Shown: piece by piece, positions 25,182-34,133 of the stretch | Layout of the letters: the number at the start of each line of letters is the position of its first letter | Numbering within the stretch: position 1 is the first letter of the stretch | NCBI RefSeq assembly: GCF_002848265.1 | Contig: NZ_CP025422.1 | Coordinates: 1,828,727-1,892,726 of the forward strand | Length of the DNA: 64,000 nt | DNA from: Zhihengliuella sp. ISTPL4 | GTDB lineage: Bacteria > Actinomycetota > Actinomycetes > Actinomycetales > Microbacteriaceae | Direction of reading: 5' to 3' | The notes under the pieces: model-generated | What the model saw: the letters and a program-made list of their open reading frames with translations, nothing else | Told to the model about the DNA's origin: nothing | Databases searched by the model: none | Translations under genes and position numbers: made by a program

Positions 25182-26057
25182 TCAGTCCACGGGCTGTCCG
25201 CGCCGGGGCGGGACCACGTCGTGCGTGCGCTGCAGCGACACGGCGACGTGCTCACCGCGGTGCTGCACGATCCGCACGAACAGCACGTCGATGAGCGCGA
25301 GCTGCGCGATCCGGCTCGACATGGCGGCCATCCGGAACGGTGACTCCTGCGCCTGGCTGAGGAGGACGACGTCGGCGATGGCCGCGAGCGGGGAATCCGC
25401 CGCGCTCGTGACGGCCACCGCGAGCGCGCCTGTCGCCCGGGCGACCTCGAGCGCGCGCACGGTCTCGGCCGTCTCCCCGCCGTGCGAGAAGGCGATCGCC
25501 ACGTCGGCGGACGATCGCAGCGACGCCGCGGTGATCGCGAGGTGCGGGTCGGCGGAGTGGGTCACCGAGCAGCCGATGCGGGAGAGCTTGAGCTGGAGGT
25601 CCTGGGCCGTCAGCGACGAGGCCGCCTGACCGAACAGGTCGATGTGTCGGGCGACGACCACGGCCCGCGCCACCCGGTCGAGGGCGTCCGCATCCAGGGC
25701 CCGTGCGGTCTTCTCGATCGCGTCGATCTCCTGCGCCGCGAGCTTCGCGGCGATCGCAGCAGGCCCGTCGTCGCGGTCGATCGCGGTCGAGTCCAGTCCG
25801 AAGCGGGCCTGCTGCGCCTGCGCGAGGGTGACCGCGCGGGCGACCGCCACCCGCAGCTCCCGGTACCCGCTGTAGCCCAGCGACTGCGCGAACCGCGCGA
25901 CCGTCGAGAGCGAGGTCCGGCAGAGCTGCGCGAGGTCGTTGATCGCGAGGTCCACGACGAGGGTGGGGTCTCCGAGGATCGTCTCGGCGACACGTCCCTC
26001 CGCCGCGCTGAGCTTGGGGAGGGAGCGCCGCACCACGGCCAGAACGTCGTCGTCCAT
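25182..26057 (-). CDS. MurR/RpiR family transcriptional regulator
   Basis: A 291-aa regulator with an N-terminal RpiR helix-turn-helix (LSAAEGRVAETIL, INDLAQLCRTSLSTVARFAQ, LGYSGYRELR) and a C-terminal SIS domain that senses a phosphosugar (IDLFGQAASSLTAQDLQLKL; VAIAFSHGGETAETVRALEV). MurR-type members respond to MurNAc-6-P or other sugar phosphates. It follows nagZ with a 14-base gap as the last gene of the sugar ABC operon, so it probably controls that operon. ATG at 26057 follows AGGA; a TTG 18 bases further up is possible. Confidence 0.92.
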   Translation of the reverse strand: MDDDVLAVVRRSLPKLSAAEGRVAETILGDPTLVVDLAINDLAQLCRTSLSTVARFAQSLGYSGYRELRVAVARAVTLAQAQQARFGLDSTAIDRDDGPAAIAAKLAAQEIDAIEKTARALDADALDRVARAVVVARHIDLFGQAASSLTAQDLQLKLSRIGCSVTHSADPHLAITAASLRSSADVAIAFSHGGETAETVRALEVARATGALAVAVTSAADSPLAAIADVVLLSQAQESPFRMAAMSSRIAQLALIDVLFVRIVQHRGEHVAVSLQRTHDVVPPRRGQPVD

Positions 26058-26071
26058 GCGCTGATCCTGTC

Positions 26072-27580
26072 TCAACCGGCGGCGGTCGTCCTCTGTCGCG
26101 GCCGGAAACGACCGAGGAGGGCGTCCCGTGCGGTCTGTGCGCCGAGTCGGCTGGCGGCGCCGACCTCGATGGTCGGCAGCGGCAGGGGTTCCCTGGCCGG
26201 GAGGCCGACGTTCACCACGACCGCTCCCGGATCCCGGAGAGCCGTCCGCTCGATCAGCGCACGTTGGGCCGGCTCGGTATCCGGACGATCCACGAGGACG
26301 ACCGTCCTGCCGGTCGCCGCGGCGACCTCGTCGATCACGGCATCCTGCTCGCCCACGGGGCGTGCGGCCACGTCGAGCCGCACCCGCAGGCCTTCCCCCG
26401 CGAGCGCGTCAGCCACGTACGACGCCGCGCTGTCCACAGCGAGCGTCGAGCGGCGTCGCGCGTCGATCACTGCAAGAGCGTCGGCGATCTCGGGGGCACC
26501 GCCCTCGACCGAGACGGCTCCGCGGACGATCTCCGCGGCGTCGTAGGCCGGCGCCTCCTCCGGGGCGGTCTCGCCCGCGCGGATCTTGGCGGCGAGGGCC
26601 GACACCCGCGCAGCGGCTTCCTCGACGCGCTCCCGCGACAGCGAGCCGTCGCGCAGGGCGGCGACGATCCCGTCGCGGGCGGCGAGGAAATCGCGCCGGT
26701 CCTGGTCGGGCAGCGCGGCATCGCCGGGGTTGGTCGGGTTGCCGATGCAGAGGAGGTCGGCACCGGCGGCGAGCGCGAGGGCGGCACCTCCGCCGAGTCC
26801 GACGGTCTCGCGGATCGCGGCCATGTCGAGCGCGTCCGTGATGATGACGCCCTGGAAGCCCCACTCCCGCAGCATGCCGAGCACCCGCGGATTGAGGGTG
26901 GCCGGCTGTGTGCCCCACGCGGGGACGACGATGTGCGCCGTCATGATCGCGTCGACGCCCGCCTCGACCGCCGCGCGGAACGGCTCGAGATGCACGCGTT
27001 CGTACTCGTCCACGTCGAGCGCGATCTCGGGCAGCGCGTGGTGGGAGTCGAGGTGAGTGTCACCGTGACCGGGGAAGTGCTTGACGCATGCGGCGACCCC
27101 GCCGTCCTGGATGCCGTCGACCGTGGCGACGACGTGGCGGGTCACCAGCGCCTCATCGGATCCGAACGACCGCACGCCGATGACGGGGTTGCGCGGGTCG
27201 GTGTTGACGTCGGCGACCGGACCGAGCACGACGTTCGCACCGACGGCGCGCACGCGACGGGCGAGCTCCGTCCCGGTCCGCTCGGACGCGACGACGTCGT
27301 CGAGGGCACCGAGCTGCGCGGCGCCCGGGAGGGTGGAGCCGGTGGCGGACTCGAGGCGCGTGACGCTGCCGCCCTCCTCGTCCACGCCGATCAGGGCGTC
27401 CGGATTCGCGTCGAGGATCTGGGCGCTCAGCGCGGGTAGTCCCTCGCCCACGTTCTGCCCGAAGTACACGACACCGGCCAGGCCGTCATGCAGCTCGTCC
27501 ACGAGCCACGTGGGTGCCGTGGTGCCGAAGAACCCGGGCCAGAGCACACCGTTGGCCAGGCGCTCGAGCTCGTCGGTCAT
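26072..27580 (-). CDS. nagZ: Glycoside hydrolase family 3, beta-N-acetylhexosaminidase (NagZ type)
   Basis: A 502-aa intracellular GH3 enzyme. The NagZ signature loop with its catalytic His is present: KHFPGHGDTHLDSHH (about residue 164), and the nucleophile Asp lies in GVIITDALDMAA (about 246). No signal peptide. The region beyond residue 340 is a second domain not found in short Gram-negative NagZ. Its ATG overlaps the permease stop (ATGA), so it is co-translated with the ABC importer: it should cleave imported beta-linked GlcNAc saccharides such as chitobiose or GlcNAc-MurNAc. A GH3 phosphorylase activity, known for some actinobacterial NagZ relatives, is an alternative. Confidence 0.88.
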   Translation of the reverse strand: MTDELERLANGVLWPGFFGTTAPTWLVDELHDGLAGVVYFGQNVGEGLPALSAQILDANPDALIGVDEEGGSVTRLESATGSTLPGAAQLGALDDVVASERTGTELARRVRAVGANVVLGPVADVNTDPRNPVIGVRSFGSDEALVTRHVVATVDGIQDGGVAACVKHFPGHGDTHLDSHHALPEIALDVDEYERVHLEPFRAAVEAGVDAIMTAHIVVPAWGTQPATLNPRVLGMLREWGFQGVIITDALDMAAIRETVGLGGGAALALAAGADLLCIGNPTNPGDAALPDQDRRDFLAARDGIVAALRDGSLSRERVEEAAARVSALAAKIRAGETAPEEAPAYDAAEIVRGAVSVEGGAPEIADALAVIDARRRSTLAVDSAASYVADALAGEGLRVRLDVAARPVGEQDAVIDEVAAATGRTVVLVDRPDTEPAQRALIERTALRDPGAVVVNVGLPAREPLPLPTIEVGAASRLGAQTARDALLGRFRPRQRTTAAG

Positions 27581-28410
27581 CCCTTCACCGCCCCCGCGAC
27601 CATGCCGGCGGAGAGCCGGCGCTGCACGATGACGAAGAAGATCATGACGGGAACGGTGATGATCGTCGAGGCGGCCATGATGCTGCCCCAGTCGTTGGAG
27701 TACAGGCCGAAGAACGACTTGAGTCCGATCGACACCGTGTACTGGTCGGTCTGCGCGCCGAGGATCGTCATGGCGAAGATGAACTCGTTCCACGCCGTGA
27801 TGAAGCTGAAGATGCTCGTCGCGACGAGACCGGGCATCACCAGCGGCAGCAGGATGGAGCGGAACATCCGCCACCAGCTCGCGCCGTCGATGTACGCAGC
27901 CTCCTCGAGCTCGACCGGGACGGCGGCGACGAAGCCGCGCAGCATCCAGATGCCGAACGCGAGCGACAGCGCCACGTAGACGACCATCAGGCCGATGATG
28001 CTGTTGAGCAGACCGAGGCTCTTGACCTGGAGGAACAGCGGGATGACCAGCGCCTCGAGCGGCACCATCTGCACGACGAGGATCATCATCAGCACCGTGG
28101 TGCGGAACTTGAAGCGGAACCGCGCGACGGCGACCGCCGCGAGCAGGCAGACGATGGCGCTGACGAGCACCGTGACGAGGGCCACGATGGCCGAGTTGCG
28201 CAGGTAGGTGCCGAAGCCGCCCTCGGTGAGCACGAAGGCGAAGTTGTCCCACGTGAACTCCTGCGGGAGGAGCGACTGTCCACCGCTGGACGCCTTGGCG
28301 TCGAACGCGCTGGAGACCATCCAGTAGACGGGGAACAGGGTGAAGACGAGGACGGCGGCGACGCCGATGCCGAGTCCGATGCGTGACCGGAGCCTGGGGC
28401 GGGGGTTCAC
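27577..28410 (-). CDS. Carbohydrate ABC transporter permease (MalG type)
   Basis: A 277-aa inner-membrane permease of the CUT1 family. First helix IGVAAVLVFTLFPVYWMVSSAF is the typical MalG start, and the EAA loop reads LEEAAYIDGASWWRMFRSIL. GTG at 28410 follows AAGGAGG and overlaps the upstream permease stop (GTGA); its own stop overlaps the nagZ start. Works as a heterodimer with the MalF-type partner. No ATPase gene is present in the operon, so a shared MsiK-like ATPase encoded elsewhere is likely. Confidence 0.93.
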   Translation of the reverse strand: MNPRPRLRSRIGLGIGVAAVLVFTLFPVYWMVSSAFDAKASSGGQSLLPQEFTWDNFAFVLTEGGFGTYLRNSAIVALVTVLVSAIVCLLAAVAVARFRFKFRTTVLMMILVVQMVPLEALVIPLFLQVKSLGLLNSIIGLMVVYVALSLAFGIWMLRGFVAAVPVELEEAAYIDGASWWRMFRSILLPLVMPGLVATSIFSFITAWNEFIFAMTILGAQTDQYTVSIGLKSFFGLYSNDWGSIMAASTIITVPVMIFFVIVQRRLSAGMVAGAVKG

Positions 28411-29381
28411 AGCTCGTCCTCCTTCATGAGGGAGCGGATGTAGACGATCGTGATGCCGATCAGGACGAGCGTCAGCAGCACGGCGAGCGCGGCGCCGAAG
28501 CCGTAGCGGTTCTGACCGAACGACTCCACGTACGACCACACGCCGAGGTTGAGCACCTGACGGTTGCCGCCGCTGCCGCCGGGCATGAGGTAGACCTGCG
28601 CGAAGACCTTGAAGTCCCAGATCGTCGACAGGATGATGACGACGGAGAAGACGGGCTTGAGCGTCGGGAAGATGATCTTCCAGAAGCGGCGCCACGCCCC
28701 CGCTCCGTCGAGCGCCGCGGCCTCCAGCATCTCCTTCGAGACGCCCAGGAGCCCGGCGAGCACGGTGATCGCCACGAACGGGAAGCCGTGGTGGACGACG
28801 TTCAGCAGCACGATCGCGTAGAACGACCACTGGTTGGTGAACCAGTTGACCTGCCCGTCGATGAGGCCGAGGTCCTGCAGGACGCTGTTGAAGATGCCGC
28901 GGTCGGCATCGAAGATGAAGGTCCAGACGTACGTGCCGGTCACGGCGGGCATCGCCCACGCGACCATGATGCAGCTGGAGACGATGGTGCGCCACACGGT
29001 GCCCAGGCGCGCCAGCAGCAGCGCGACGAGGGTGCCGAGTGCGACGGTGGTGAACACCGCGACGGCCGCGAAGCCGACCGTGTTGGGGAGCACCACCGTC
29101 CACAGGGTCGGATTGGTGAGCGCCTCGGCGTAGTTGTCCAGCCCGATCCAGTTGCTCTCACCGGTGTTGATCTCGCGCAGACCGTAGTCCTGCAGCGAGT
29201 AGAGGAACACCTGCACGAGCGGCCAGAGCATGAGCACCGCGAGGATGATCAGCCCGGGGGCGAGGAGGAGCCAGGGGCGGGCCGTGACGATCGAGAGACC
29301 CCGACGCTTCCGGCCGCCGGCCACGGAGGCGGAGGAGGGCTCCGCCTTCGTGGCCGGCAGTGGCGCTTGCACCATCGACAT
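28407..29381 (-). CDS. Carbohydrate ABC transporter permease (MalF type)
   Basis: A 324-aa CUT1 permease: first helix PWLLLAPGLIILAVLMLWPL, then VFLYSLQDYGLREI, and the EAA loop MLEAAALDGAGAWRRFWKII. ATG at 29381 lies 15 bases after the binding-protein stop. It forms the transmembrane pore with the MalG-type partner and receives substrate from the lipoprotein encoded just upstream. Confidence 0.93.
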   Translation of the reverse strand: MSMVQAPLPATKAEPSSASVAGGRKRRGLSIVTARPWLLLAPGLIILAVLMLWPLVQVFLYSLQDYGLREINTGESNWIGLDNYAEALTNPTLWTVVLPNTVGFAAVAVFTTVALGTLVALLLARLGTVWRTIVSSCIMVAWAMPAVTGTYVWTFIFDADRGIFNSVLQDLGLIDGQVNWFTNQWSFYAIVLLNVVHHGFPFVAITVLAGLLGVSKEMLEAAALDGAGAWRRFWKIIFPTLKPVFSVVIILSTIWDFKVFAQVYLMPGGSGGNRQVLNLGVWSYVESFGQNRYGFGAALAVLLTLVLIGITIVYIRSLMKEDEL

Positions 29382-29396
29382 GGAAGGAATGGTTCC

Positions 29397-30686
29397 TTAC
29401 TGGTTGAGCAGTTCGGTCATCTCGGCGGCGGCGTCCTTCGTCGCGGTCGCGACGTCCTTCTGCCCGCTGAGGATGGCCTGGATCATGGCGTTCGTGGTCT
29501 TCTTCGCCTGCACGGCGCCGAAGTTCGGCGTGACCGGGACGGACGCGCCGCCGTCGACCATCTGCTCGGCGAACGGAGCGACCAGCGGGTCGGTCGAGGC
29601 GAGGGCCTCCTCCATCGCCGACTGGACGCCAGGGAAGTAGCCGGTCTCGTTCGACCACTGCTCGGCGAACTCACCGGTGGTCATGAGCTGGACGAACTCC
29701 CACGCGAGGTCGGCGTTCTTCGTGGTGTTGAACACCGACAGGTGCGAGCCGCCGAGCACGGAGGGCGCGATGCCGCCGTCCTGGCCGGGGATCACGGCTG
29801 CGCCGATCTTGCCCTCGAGCTCGGGGTTGGCCTCGATGAGGGCGTTCGGCGTCCAGGAGCCGGAGAGCATCATCGCGACGTTGCCCTGGGTGAAGGCGTC
29901 CCGGAGGTCGGTCTCCTTCCACGTGGTGGCACCGGCCGACGAGAAGCCGTGCTCGGTGGCCAGGCCCGTGTAGAACTCGATGCCGGCCTGCGACTCGGCA
30001 CTGTCGAGCTCGCTGGTCCAGGTGTCGCCGTCCTTCGTGGCGATCTCGCCGCCGGCGCCCCAGACCCAGGGGTAGACCTGGAACTCGGCGTCGCCCGCGA
30101 CGGGGAAGGGCAGCATGTCGGGCTTGGCGGCCTTGATGGCCTCACCCGCGGCGACGATGTCGTCCCAGGTCTTCGGAGCCTCGAGGCCGAGCTCCTCGAA
30201 GACATCGGTGCGGTAGACGATGGAGCGGACACCCGCATACCACGGCATGCCGTACAGCTCGTCTTCGTAGGTACCGGCGACGGCGAGGCCCTCGACGAGA
30301 TCGTCACGCAGGCCGTCCTCGGCGTCGACGTACTCGTCGAGCGGGAGGAGGGCGCCGGCGTCGGCGAACTCGGCGGTCCAGGTGGTACCGGTCTCGGCGA
30401 TGTCGGGGGTCGTGCCGCCGGCGATCGAGGTCACGAAGCGGTCGTGGGCGTCCGCCCACTGGATCTCCTCGATGGTGACCTTCGCGCCGGTCTCCTCCTC
30501 GAAGGCCTCCGAGACCTTGTCGTAGAAGGCGGTCGCGTCGGGGTTGGTCCCCTTCATGATCCAGACGGTCAGCTCCTGGCCCTCGCCGTCGGTCGAGCCG
30601 TTGTCACCGCTGCCGCCGGCACAGCCGGCCAGAGCGATCGTGGCGACGGCGCCGAGCGCCACCGCCGGAAGAATGCGCTTGTGCAT
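29397..30686 (-). CDS. Sugar ABC transporter substrate-binding lipoprotein (family 1)
   Basis: A 429-aa lipoprotein: signal peptide MHKRILPAVALGAVATIALA followed by GC of the lipobox, then a Gly/Ser/Asp linker. The mature part starts ELTVWIMKGTNPDATAFYDK and contains KVTIEEIQWADAHDRF and PDIAETGTTWTAEFAD, typical SBP_bac_1 blocks. ATG at 30686 has GAGGAG at the usual distance. As the first and probably most expressed gene of an operon with NagZ and an RpiR regulator, the ligand is likely a GlcNAc-containing oligosaccharide; this is inferred from context only. Confidence 0.93.
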   Translation of the reverse strand: MHKRILPAVALGAVATIALAGCAGGSGDNGSTDGEGQELTVWIMKGTNPDATAFYDKVSEAFEEETGAKVTIEEIQWADAHDRFVTSIAGGTTPDIAETGTTWTAEFADAGALLPLDEYVDAEDGLRDDLVEGLAVAGTYEDELYGMPWYAGVRSIVYRTDVFEELGLEAPKTWDDIVAAGEAIKAAKPDMLPFPVAGDAEFQVYPWVWGAGGEIATKDGDTWTSELDSAESQAGIEFYTGLATEHGFSSAGATTWKETDLRDAFTQGNVAMMLSGSWTPNALIEANPELEGKIGAAVIPGQDGGIAPSVLGGSHLSVFNTTKNADLAWEFVQLMTTGEFAEQWSNETGYFPGVQSAMEEALASTDPLVAPFAEQMVDGGASVPVTPNFGAVQAKKTTNAMIQAILSGQKDVATATKDAAAEMTELLNQ

Positions 30687-30746
30687 GGGGGGATCTCCTC
30701 TTTGAAAGTCCAGGTGTGCATCGGGTGCGTACCGGGGATAGGAAAA

Positions 30747-30775
30747 AGTATTCACGACTAACTAATTCCCTGCAA
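30747..30775 (-). promoter_or_regulatory. Promoter of the sugar ABC/nagZ operon
   Basis: On the minus strand TTGCAG (30775-30770), 17 bases, AATACT (30752-30747), about 60 bases before the binding-protein ATG. The spacer is strikingly A/T-rich for this DNA (TTAGTTAGTCGTGAA) and is a natural place for the RpiR regulator to bind. Confidence 0.6.
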
Positions 30776-30821
30776 GTTCCTCCCAGAATCGTCATACCCC
30801 CGTAACATCAGGCCTCCGGGG

Positions 30822-30827
30822 TAGGCT
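30822..30827 (+). promoter_or_regulatory. Leaderless -10 (TAGGCT) of the LCP gene
   Basis: TAGGCT ends 6 bases before the ATG at 30834; no Shine-Dalgarno. Confidence 0.55.
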
Positions 30828-30833
30828 CCCCGC

Positions 30834-32099
30834 ATGCCCCGCCGAGGACCAGACGCCGATCGCCGCCCGCTCCCCCGGCACGCCCCGCAACCCCCGCGTC
30901 GACGCGCTTCCCGCGTGCTGCGCGGGCTGGGCATCGGCCTCGCCGTGGTGCTCGTCTCGACCGCGGCGGTCGCGGGGTTCCTCGTCTGGGACATCTTCAA
31001 CCGCGTGGGCGACGGTGCCGTGACACTGGAAGGTGCGCCCGAGGTCGACCCGCCCACGATCGGCGCGTATCCCGACGACAAGGCCTTCAGCATCCTCATC
31101 GTGGGGACCGACGAGTGCGGTCCGAAAGCCACCGCGCTCTTCGATGAGCGCTGCTCCGAGGCGGACGGCCTCCGTCGCAACGACGTCAATCTCCTGGTGC
31201 ACGTGTCCGCCGTCCCACGGAACGTGAGCGTCGTGTCGCTCCCCCGCGACCTCGGCGTGCCCGTGCCGGAGTGCACCCGCGAGGACGGCTCCGTCGCGTC
31301 CGCGATGGAGAAGGCACCCATGAACTCGCTGTTCGAGCACGCAGGGCTCTCCTGTGTGGCGAAGACCGTGAGCGAACTGGGCGACATCCCCGTCGAGTTC
31401 GCGGCCAAGATCAGCTTCGACGGCGTCATGGCCGTCACGGACGCGATCGGCGGCGTGGAGGTCTGCATCGCCGGCGACGGCATCCGCGACCGCCACACCG
31501 GCATCGACTGGCCGGCGGGCATGCGAACCGTCTCGGGCGTCGAGGCTCTGCAGTTCATCCGCACTCGGCACGGAGTGGGAGACGAGAGCGACCTCGCCCG
31601 CATCTCCAACCAGCAGCAGTACATGTCGCGGCTCGCCAAGAAGGTGCTCAGCGAGGAGACACTGACCGATGTCCCGAAGGTGCTGCGGCTGACGAACGCG
31701 ATCGCCGACAACATCGACCCGAGCGACGAGCTCGCCGACCCGCTGCGGCTGGCGCAGCTCGCGCTCGCCCTCAAGGATGTGGAGTTCGGCGATTTCGCCT
31801 TCGTGCAGTACCCGAACGTGGTCGACCCCTTCGACGATGACAAGGTCGTGCCCGATGAGGACGCCGCCGCCGCACTGTGGGATGCGGTGCGGGCCGGCAA
31901 GCCGCTGCAGCTCACCGGAGACGTCGCGACGCATCGCGGGGTGGAGCTGGTGACCCCGGCCCCCGCGACCCCGACCGCTCCGGAGTCCACGCCGGGCCCT
32001 GATGCCAGCCCCGCACCGGACGCCCGCGCGACGCTGCCCCCTGAAGTCTCCGGTCAGACCCTGGAGCAGGAGACCTGCGCGGTCGGCAACCAGCGCTGA
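30834..32099 (+). CDS. LytR-CpsA-Psr (LCP) family cell-wall glycopolymer ligase
   Basis: A 421-aa membrane-anchored protein: short Arg-rich cytoplasmic start, one helix (GLGIGLAVVLVSTAAVAGFL), then the extracellular LCP domain. Family blocks visible are FSILIVGTDE, RRNDVNLLVHVSAVPRNVSV, VSLPRDL and the catalytic-site Arg cluster in ALQFIRTRHGVGDESDLARI. LCP enzymes transfer lipid-linked glycopolymers (teichoic-type acids or arabinogalactan-like chains) onto peptidoglycan. An Ala/Pro/Thr-rich tail of about 60 residues ends the protein. The start is supported by a -10 box 6 bases upstream. Confidence 0.92.
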   Translation: MPRRGPDADRRPLPRHAPQPPRRRASRVLRGLGIGLAVVLVSTAAVAGFLVWDIFNRVGDGAVTLEGAPEVDPPTIGAYPDDKAFSILIVGTDECGPKATALFDERCSEADGLRRNDVNLLVHVSAVPRNVSVVSLPRDLGVPVPECTREDGSVASAMEKAPMNSLFEHAGLSCVAKTVSELGDIPVEFAAKISFDGVMAVTDAIGGVEVCIAGDGIRDRHTGIDWPAGMRTVSGVEALQFIRTRHGVGDESDLARISNQQQYMSRLAKKVLSEETLTDVPKVLRLTNAIADNIDPSDELADPLRLAQLALALKDVEFGDFAFVQYPNVVDPFDDDKVVPDEDAAAALWDAVRAGKPLQLTGDVATHRGVELVTPAPATPTAPESTPGPDASPAPDARATLPPEVSGQTLEQETCAVGNQR

Positions 32100-32116
32100 C
32101 GGAAACGCCCGCGGCG

Positions 32117-32122
32117 TAGGCT
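32117..32122 (+). promoter_or_regulatory. Leaderless -10 (TAGGCT) of the spermidine-synthase-like gene
   Basis: TAGGCT ends 7 bases before the ATG at 32130. Confidence 0.5.
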
Positions 32123-32129
32123 CGACGAC

Positions 32130-32990
32130 ATGGGACGGACACGGACACGGGACACCGAGCACCCCCAGGCCCGCCTCGACCACGGCGGCCTTGCGCGGGT
32201 CATCCCCTCCGAGTTCACCAGCGGCTTCGAGCTCGTCGTCGACGACACCCCGCAGTCGCACGTCGACCTGGACGACCCCACGCACCTGCACTTCGAGTAC
32301 ATCGTGCGGATGGGCGCGGTGATCGACCAGCTCCGTCCCGGTCCGCTCACCGCCGTGCACCTCGGCGCCGGCGCGCTGACCATTCCCCGGTACATCGACG
32401 CGACACGGCCGGGGTCCCGCCAGCAGGTCATCGAGCTGGAGGCCCCGCTCGTCCAGCTCGTCCGCGAGCACCTCCCACTGCCGAAGGGCGCGTCCATCCG
32501 CCTGCGCATCGGCGATGCGCGGGAGGGGGTCCACAAGCTCCCCGCCGCCCTGCACGCCGCGTGCGATCTCGTCGTCTCCGACGTGTACTCTGGCGCGCAG
32601 ACCCCCGCCCACCTCACGAGCGTGGAGTTCTACCGCGAGCTCGCGGCGCTGCTCGCACCGGGCGGTGCGCTGCTGGTCAACGTCGCCGACGGCCCCGGTC
32701 TCGCCTTCGCCCGGCGACAGGCCGCGACGATCGCCGAGGTCCTTCCCGAGATCGGGATCCTCGCCGACACCCAGGTGCTCAAAGGCCGCCGGTTCGGCAA
32801 CCTCGTGGTCGCCGCATCCGCCACCCCGCTGCCGACCGAGTGGCTGCCGCGGATGCTCGCTGCCGGCCCGCACCCCGCGAAGATCGCGCAGGGCGACGAG
32901 GCGAGGGCGTTCCTGCAGGGCGCCCGCATCGTCACGGACGCCGACGCCGTCGCCTCCCCGCGCCCGGATGCCTCGCTGTTCCTGCGCTGA
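32130..32990 (+). CDS. Spermidine synthase-like (polyamine aminopropyltransferase fold) protein
   Basis: A 286-aa Rossmann-fold methyltransferase-like protein related to spermidine synthases. SAM/dcSAM-site features are AVHLGAGALTIPRYI (motif I), QVIELEAPLVQLVREHLPLP (acidic end of beta 2) and DLVVSDVYSG (the catalytic-Asp region of SpeE). The substrate-side glutamates of true spermidine synthases are not obvious, and standalone actinobacterial homologues of this size are of uncertain function. The start has a -10 box 7 bases upstream and no Shine-Dalgarno. Confidence 0.8.
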   Translation: MGRTRTRDTEHPQARLDHGGLARVIPSEFTSGFELVVDDTPQSHVDLDDPTHLHFEYIVRMGAVIDQLRPGPLTAVHLGAGALTIPRYIDATRPGSRQQVIELEAPLVQLVREHLPLPKGASIRLRIGDAREGVHKLPAALHAACDLVVSDVYSGAQTPAHLTSVEFYRELAALLAPGGALLVNVADGPGLAFARRQAATIAEVLPEIGILADTQVLKGRRFGNLVVAASATPLPTEWLPRMLAAGPHPAKIAQGDEARAFLQGARIVTDADAVASPRPDASLFLR

Positions 32991-33071
32991 CCGGGCGCGC
33001 CGCCCCGGGGAGCATGGAAGCGGCAGGCACACTGGATGGGGACAGTCGCGGGGACGCGCGGAAGGAGAGCA

Positions 33072-33599
33072 ATGAGTTTGATCCGGGGATACGACCAGGA
33101 GAGCCTCCGCGAACGCGTCGATCTCGACGAGTGCGCCGCCCGTCTGGACGAGATCGAGGACCAGCGCAGCCTTCCCGCCCTGCTCGAGCGCGTCTGGCTG
33201 CTGAAGGTTCTCGGTCGCCTGGACGATGCTCTCGTCCTCGCCGACGAGGCCGTGCGACAGGCCCGGATGGCCGGCACGCGCAAGGATGTGCTCCGCGCCC
33301 GCGTGCTCCACGCCACGATCCTGCAGTACCGCGGAGCATATGCCGCCGCCGAGCAGGAACTCGCCACGTGCGCCGCGGAGGCGGAGGGCCAGCGGTGGCT
33401 GTCGATCGCCGCCTTCGCCTACCAGCACCACGGCAAGAACGCCTACGACGCCGGGGACTACGAGACGGCGCGGGAGAGCTTCAAGCAGTCACTGTTCCTG
33501 CGCCGCGAGTCCGGCGCCGAGGACCGCGAGCTCGAGACCGTGCTCCTCGCCATCGAGGCCGTGGAGCGCCGCCGTCCGTCGCAGCTCATCGCCGGCTGA
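33072..33599 (+). CDS. TPR-like hypothetical protein
   Basis: A 175-aa all-helical protein. Helix pairs such as LPALLERVWLLKVLGRLDDA, DVLRARVLHATILQYRGAYA and AFAYQHHGKNAYDAGDYETA have tetratricopeptide spacing, with paired small and aromatic residues. Probably a cytoplasmic scaffold; no catalytic motif. ATG at 33072 has AAGGAG 6 bases upstream and is preferred over an ATG at 33036 with no ribosome site. No partner is evident from the neighbours. Confidence 0.75.
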   Translation: MSLIRGYDQESLRERVDLDECAARLDEIEDQRSLPALLERVWLLKVLGRLDDALVLADEAVRQARMAGTRKDVLRARVLHATILQYRGAYAAAEQELATCAAEAEGQRWLSIAAFAYQHHGKNAYDAGDYETARESFKQSLFLRRESGAEDRELETVLLAIEAVERRRPSQLIAG

Positions 33600-33631
33600 C
33601 GTCGCAGCACCCCACTGTCTGCGGCATGCCT

Positions 33632-33637
33632 TAGCCT
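33632..33637 (+). promoter_or_regulatory. Leaderless -10 (TAGCCT) of the SprT-like gene
   Basis: TAGCCT ends 6 bases before the ATG at 33644. Confidence 0.5.
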
Positions 33638-33643
33638 GGGCGC

Positions 33644-34132
33644 ATGGCGGAACTTGACCGCGTGCGCGTCTGGGGCGAAGCACTGATCCGGTTGCATCTC
33701 GACGACAGCTGGTCGTTCGATTTCGACCATGCCAAGCGACGTGCGGGGCAGTGCGACTACACCCGCAAGCGCATCACCGTGTCGCGGTATCTCGCGGCAC
33801 GGTTCGACGACGACGAGATCCATCAGGTGCTCCTCCACGAGGTCGCCCACGCGCTCGCCGGTCACAAGGCCGCCCACGGCCCCGCGTGGAAGCGCGTGGC
33901 GCGCGACCTGGGGTACATCGGCGGGACCACGCACCATGGGGAGACCGCGGTCGAGCTCGCCCCGTGGGTGGGCCGCTGCCCGGCTGGCCACGTCACCTAC
34001 CGCCACCGACGCCCGACCCGAGCCACGTCCTGCGCCCGGTGTTCCCGGACGTTCGACGCCCAGCACCTGTTCGCCTGGACGCGTCGCGAGATCACCACGG
34101 ACGCTCGACTGGCGGCACAGGCGCCGCGCTGA
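33644..34132 (+). CDS. SprT-like zinc metalloprotease domain protein
   Basis: A 162-aa protein with the SprT-like zincin motif HEVAHALAGH (about residue 66): two His ligands and catalytic Glu, with the third His ligand likely in KAAHGPAWKRVARDLG. A C-terminal zinc-ribbon-like part follows with RCPAGHVTYRH and SCARCSRTF. SprT/SPRTN-like proteins are linked to proteolysis of DNA-protein crosslinks in eukaryotes; bacterial roles are poorly known. Converges on the DUF3054 gene with one base between the stops. Confidence 0.85.
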   Translation: MAELDRVRVWGEALIRLHLDDSWSFDFDHAKRRAGQCDYTRKRITVSRYLAARFDDDEIHQVLLHEVAHALAGHKAAHGPAWKRVARDLGYIGGTTHHGETAVELAPWVGRCPAGHVTYRHRRPTRATSCARCSRTFDAQHLFAWTRREITTDARLAAQAPR

Positions 34133-34133
34133 G

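Noticed and set aside
26072..28252. Longer (726-aa) NagZ with N-terminal extension
   Set aside because: The extension is an out-of-frame reading of the MalG-type permease; ATG 27580 overlaps that gene's stop in the usual ATGA way.
28383..30761. 792-aa plus-strand open frame opposite the sugar ABC genes
   Set aside because: Three overlapping, well-motifed minus-strand genes account for this DNA.
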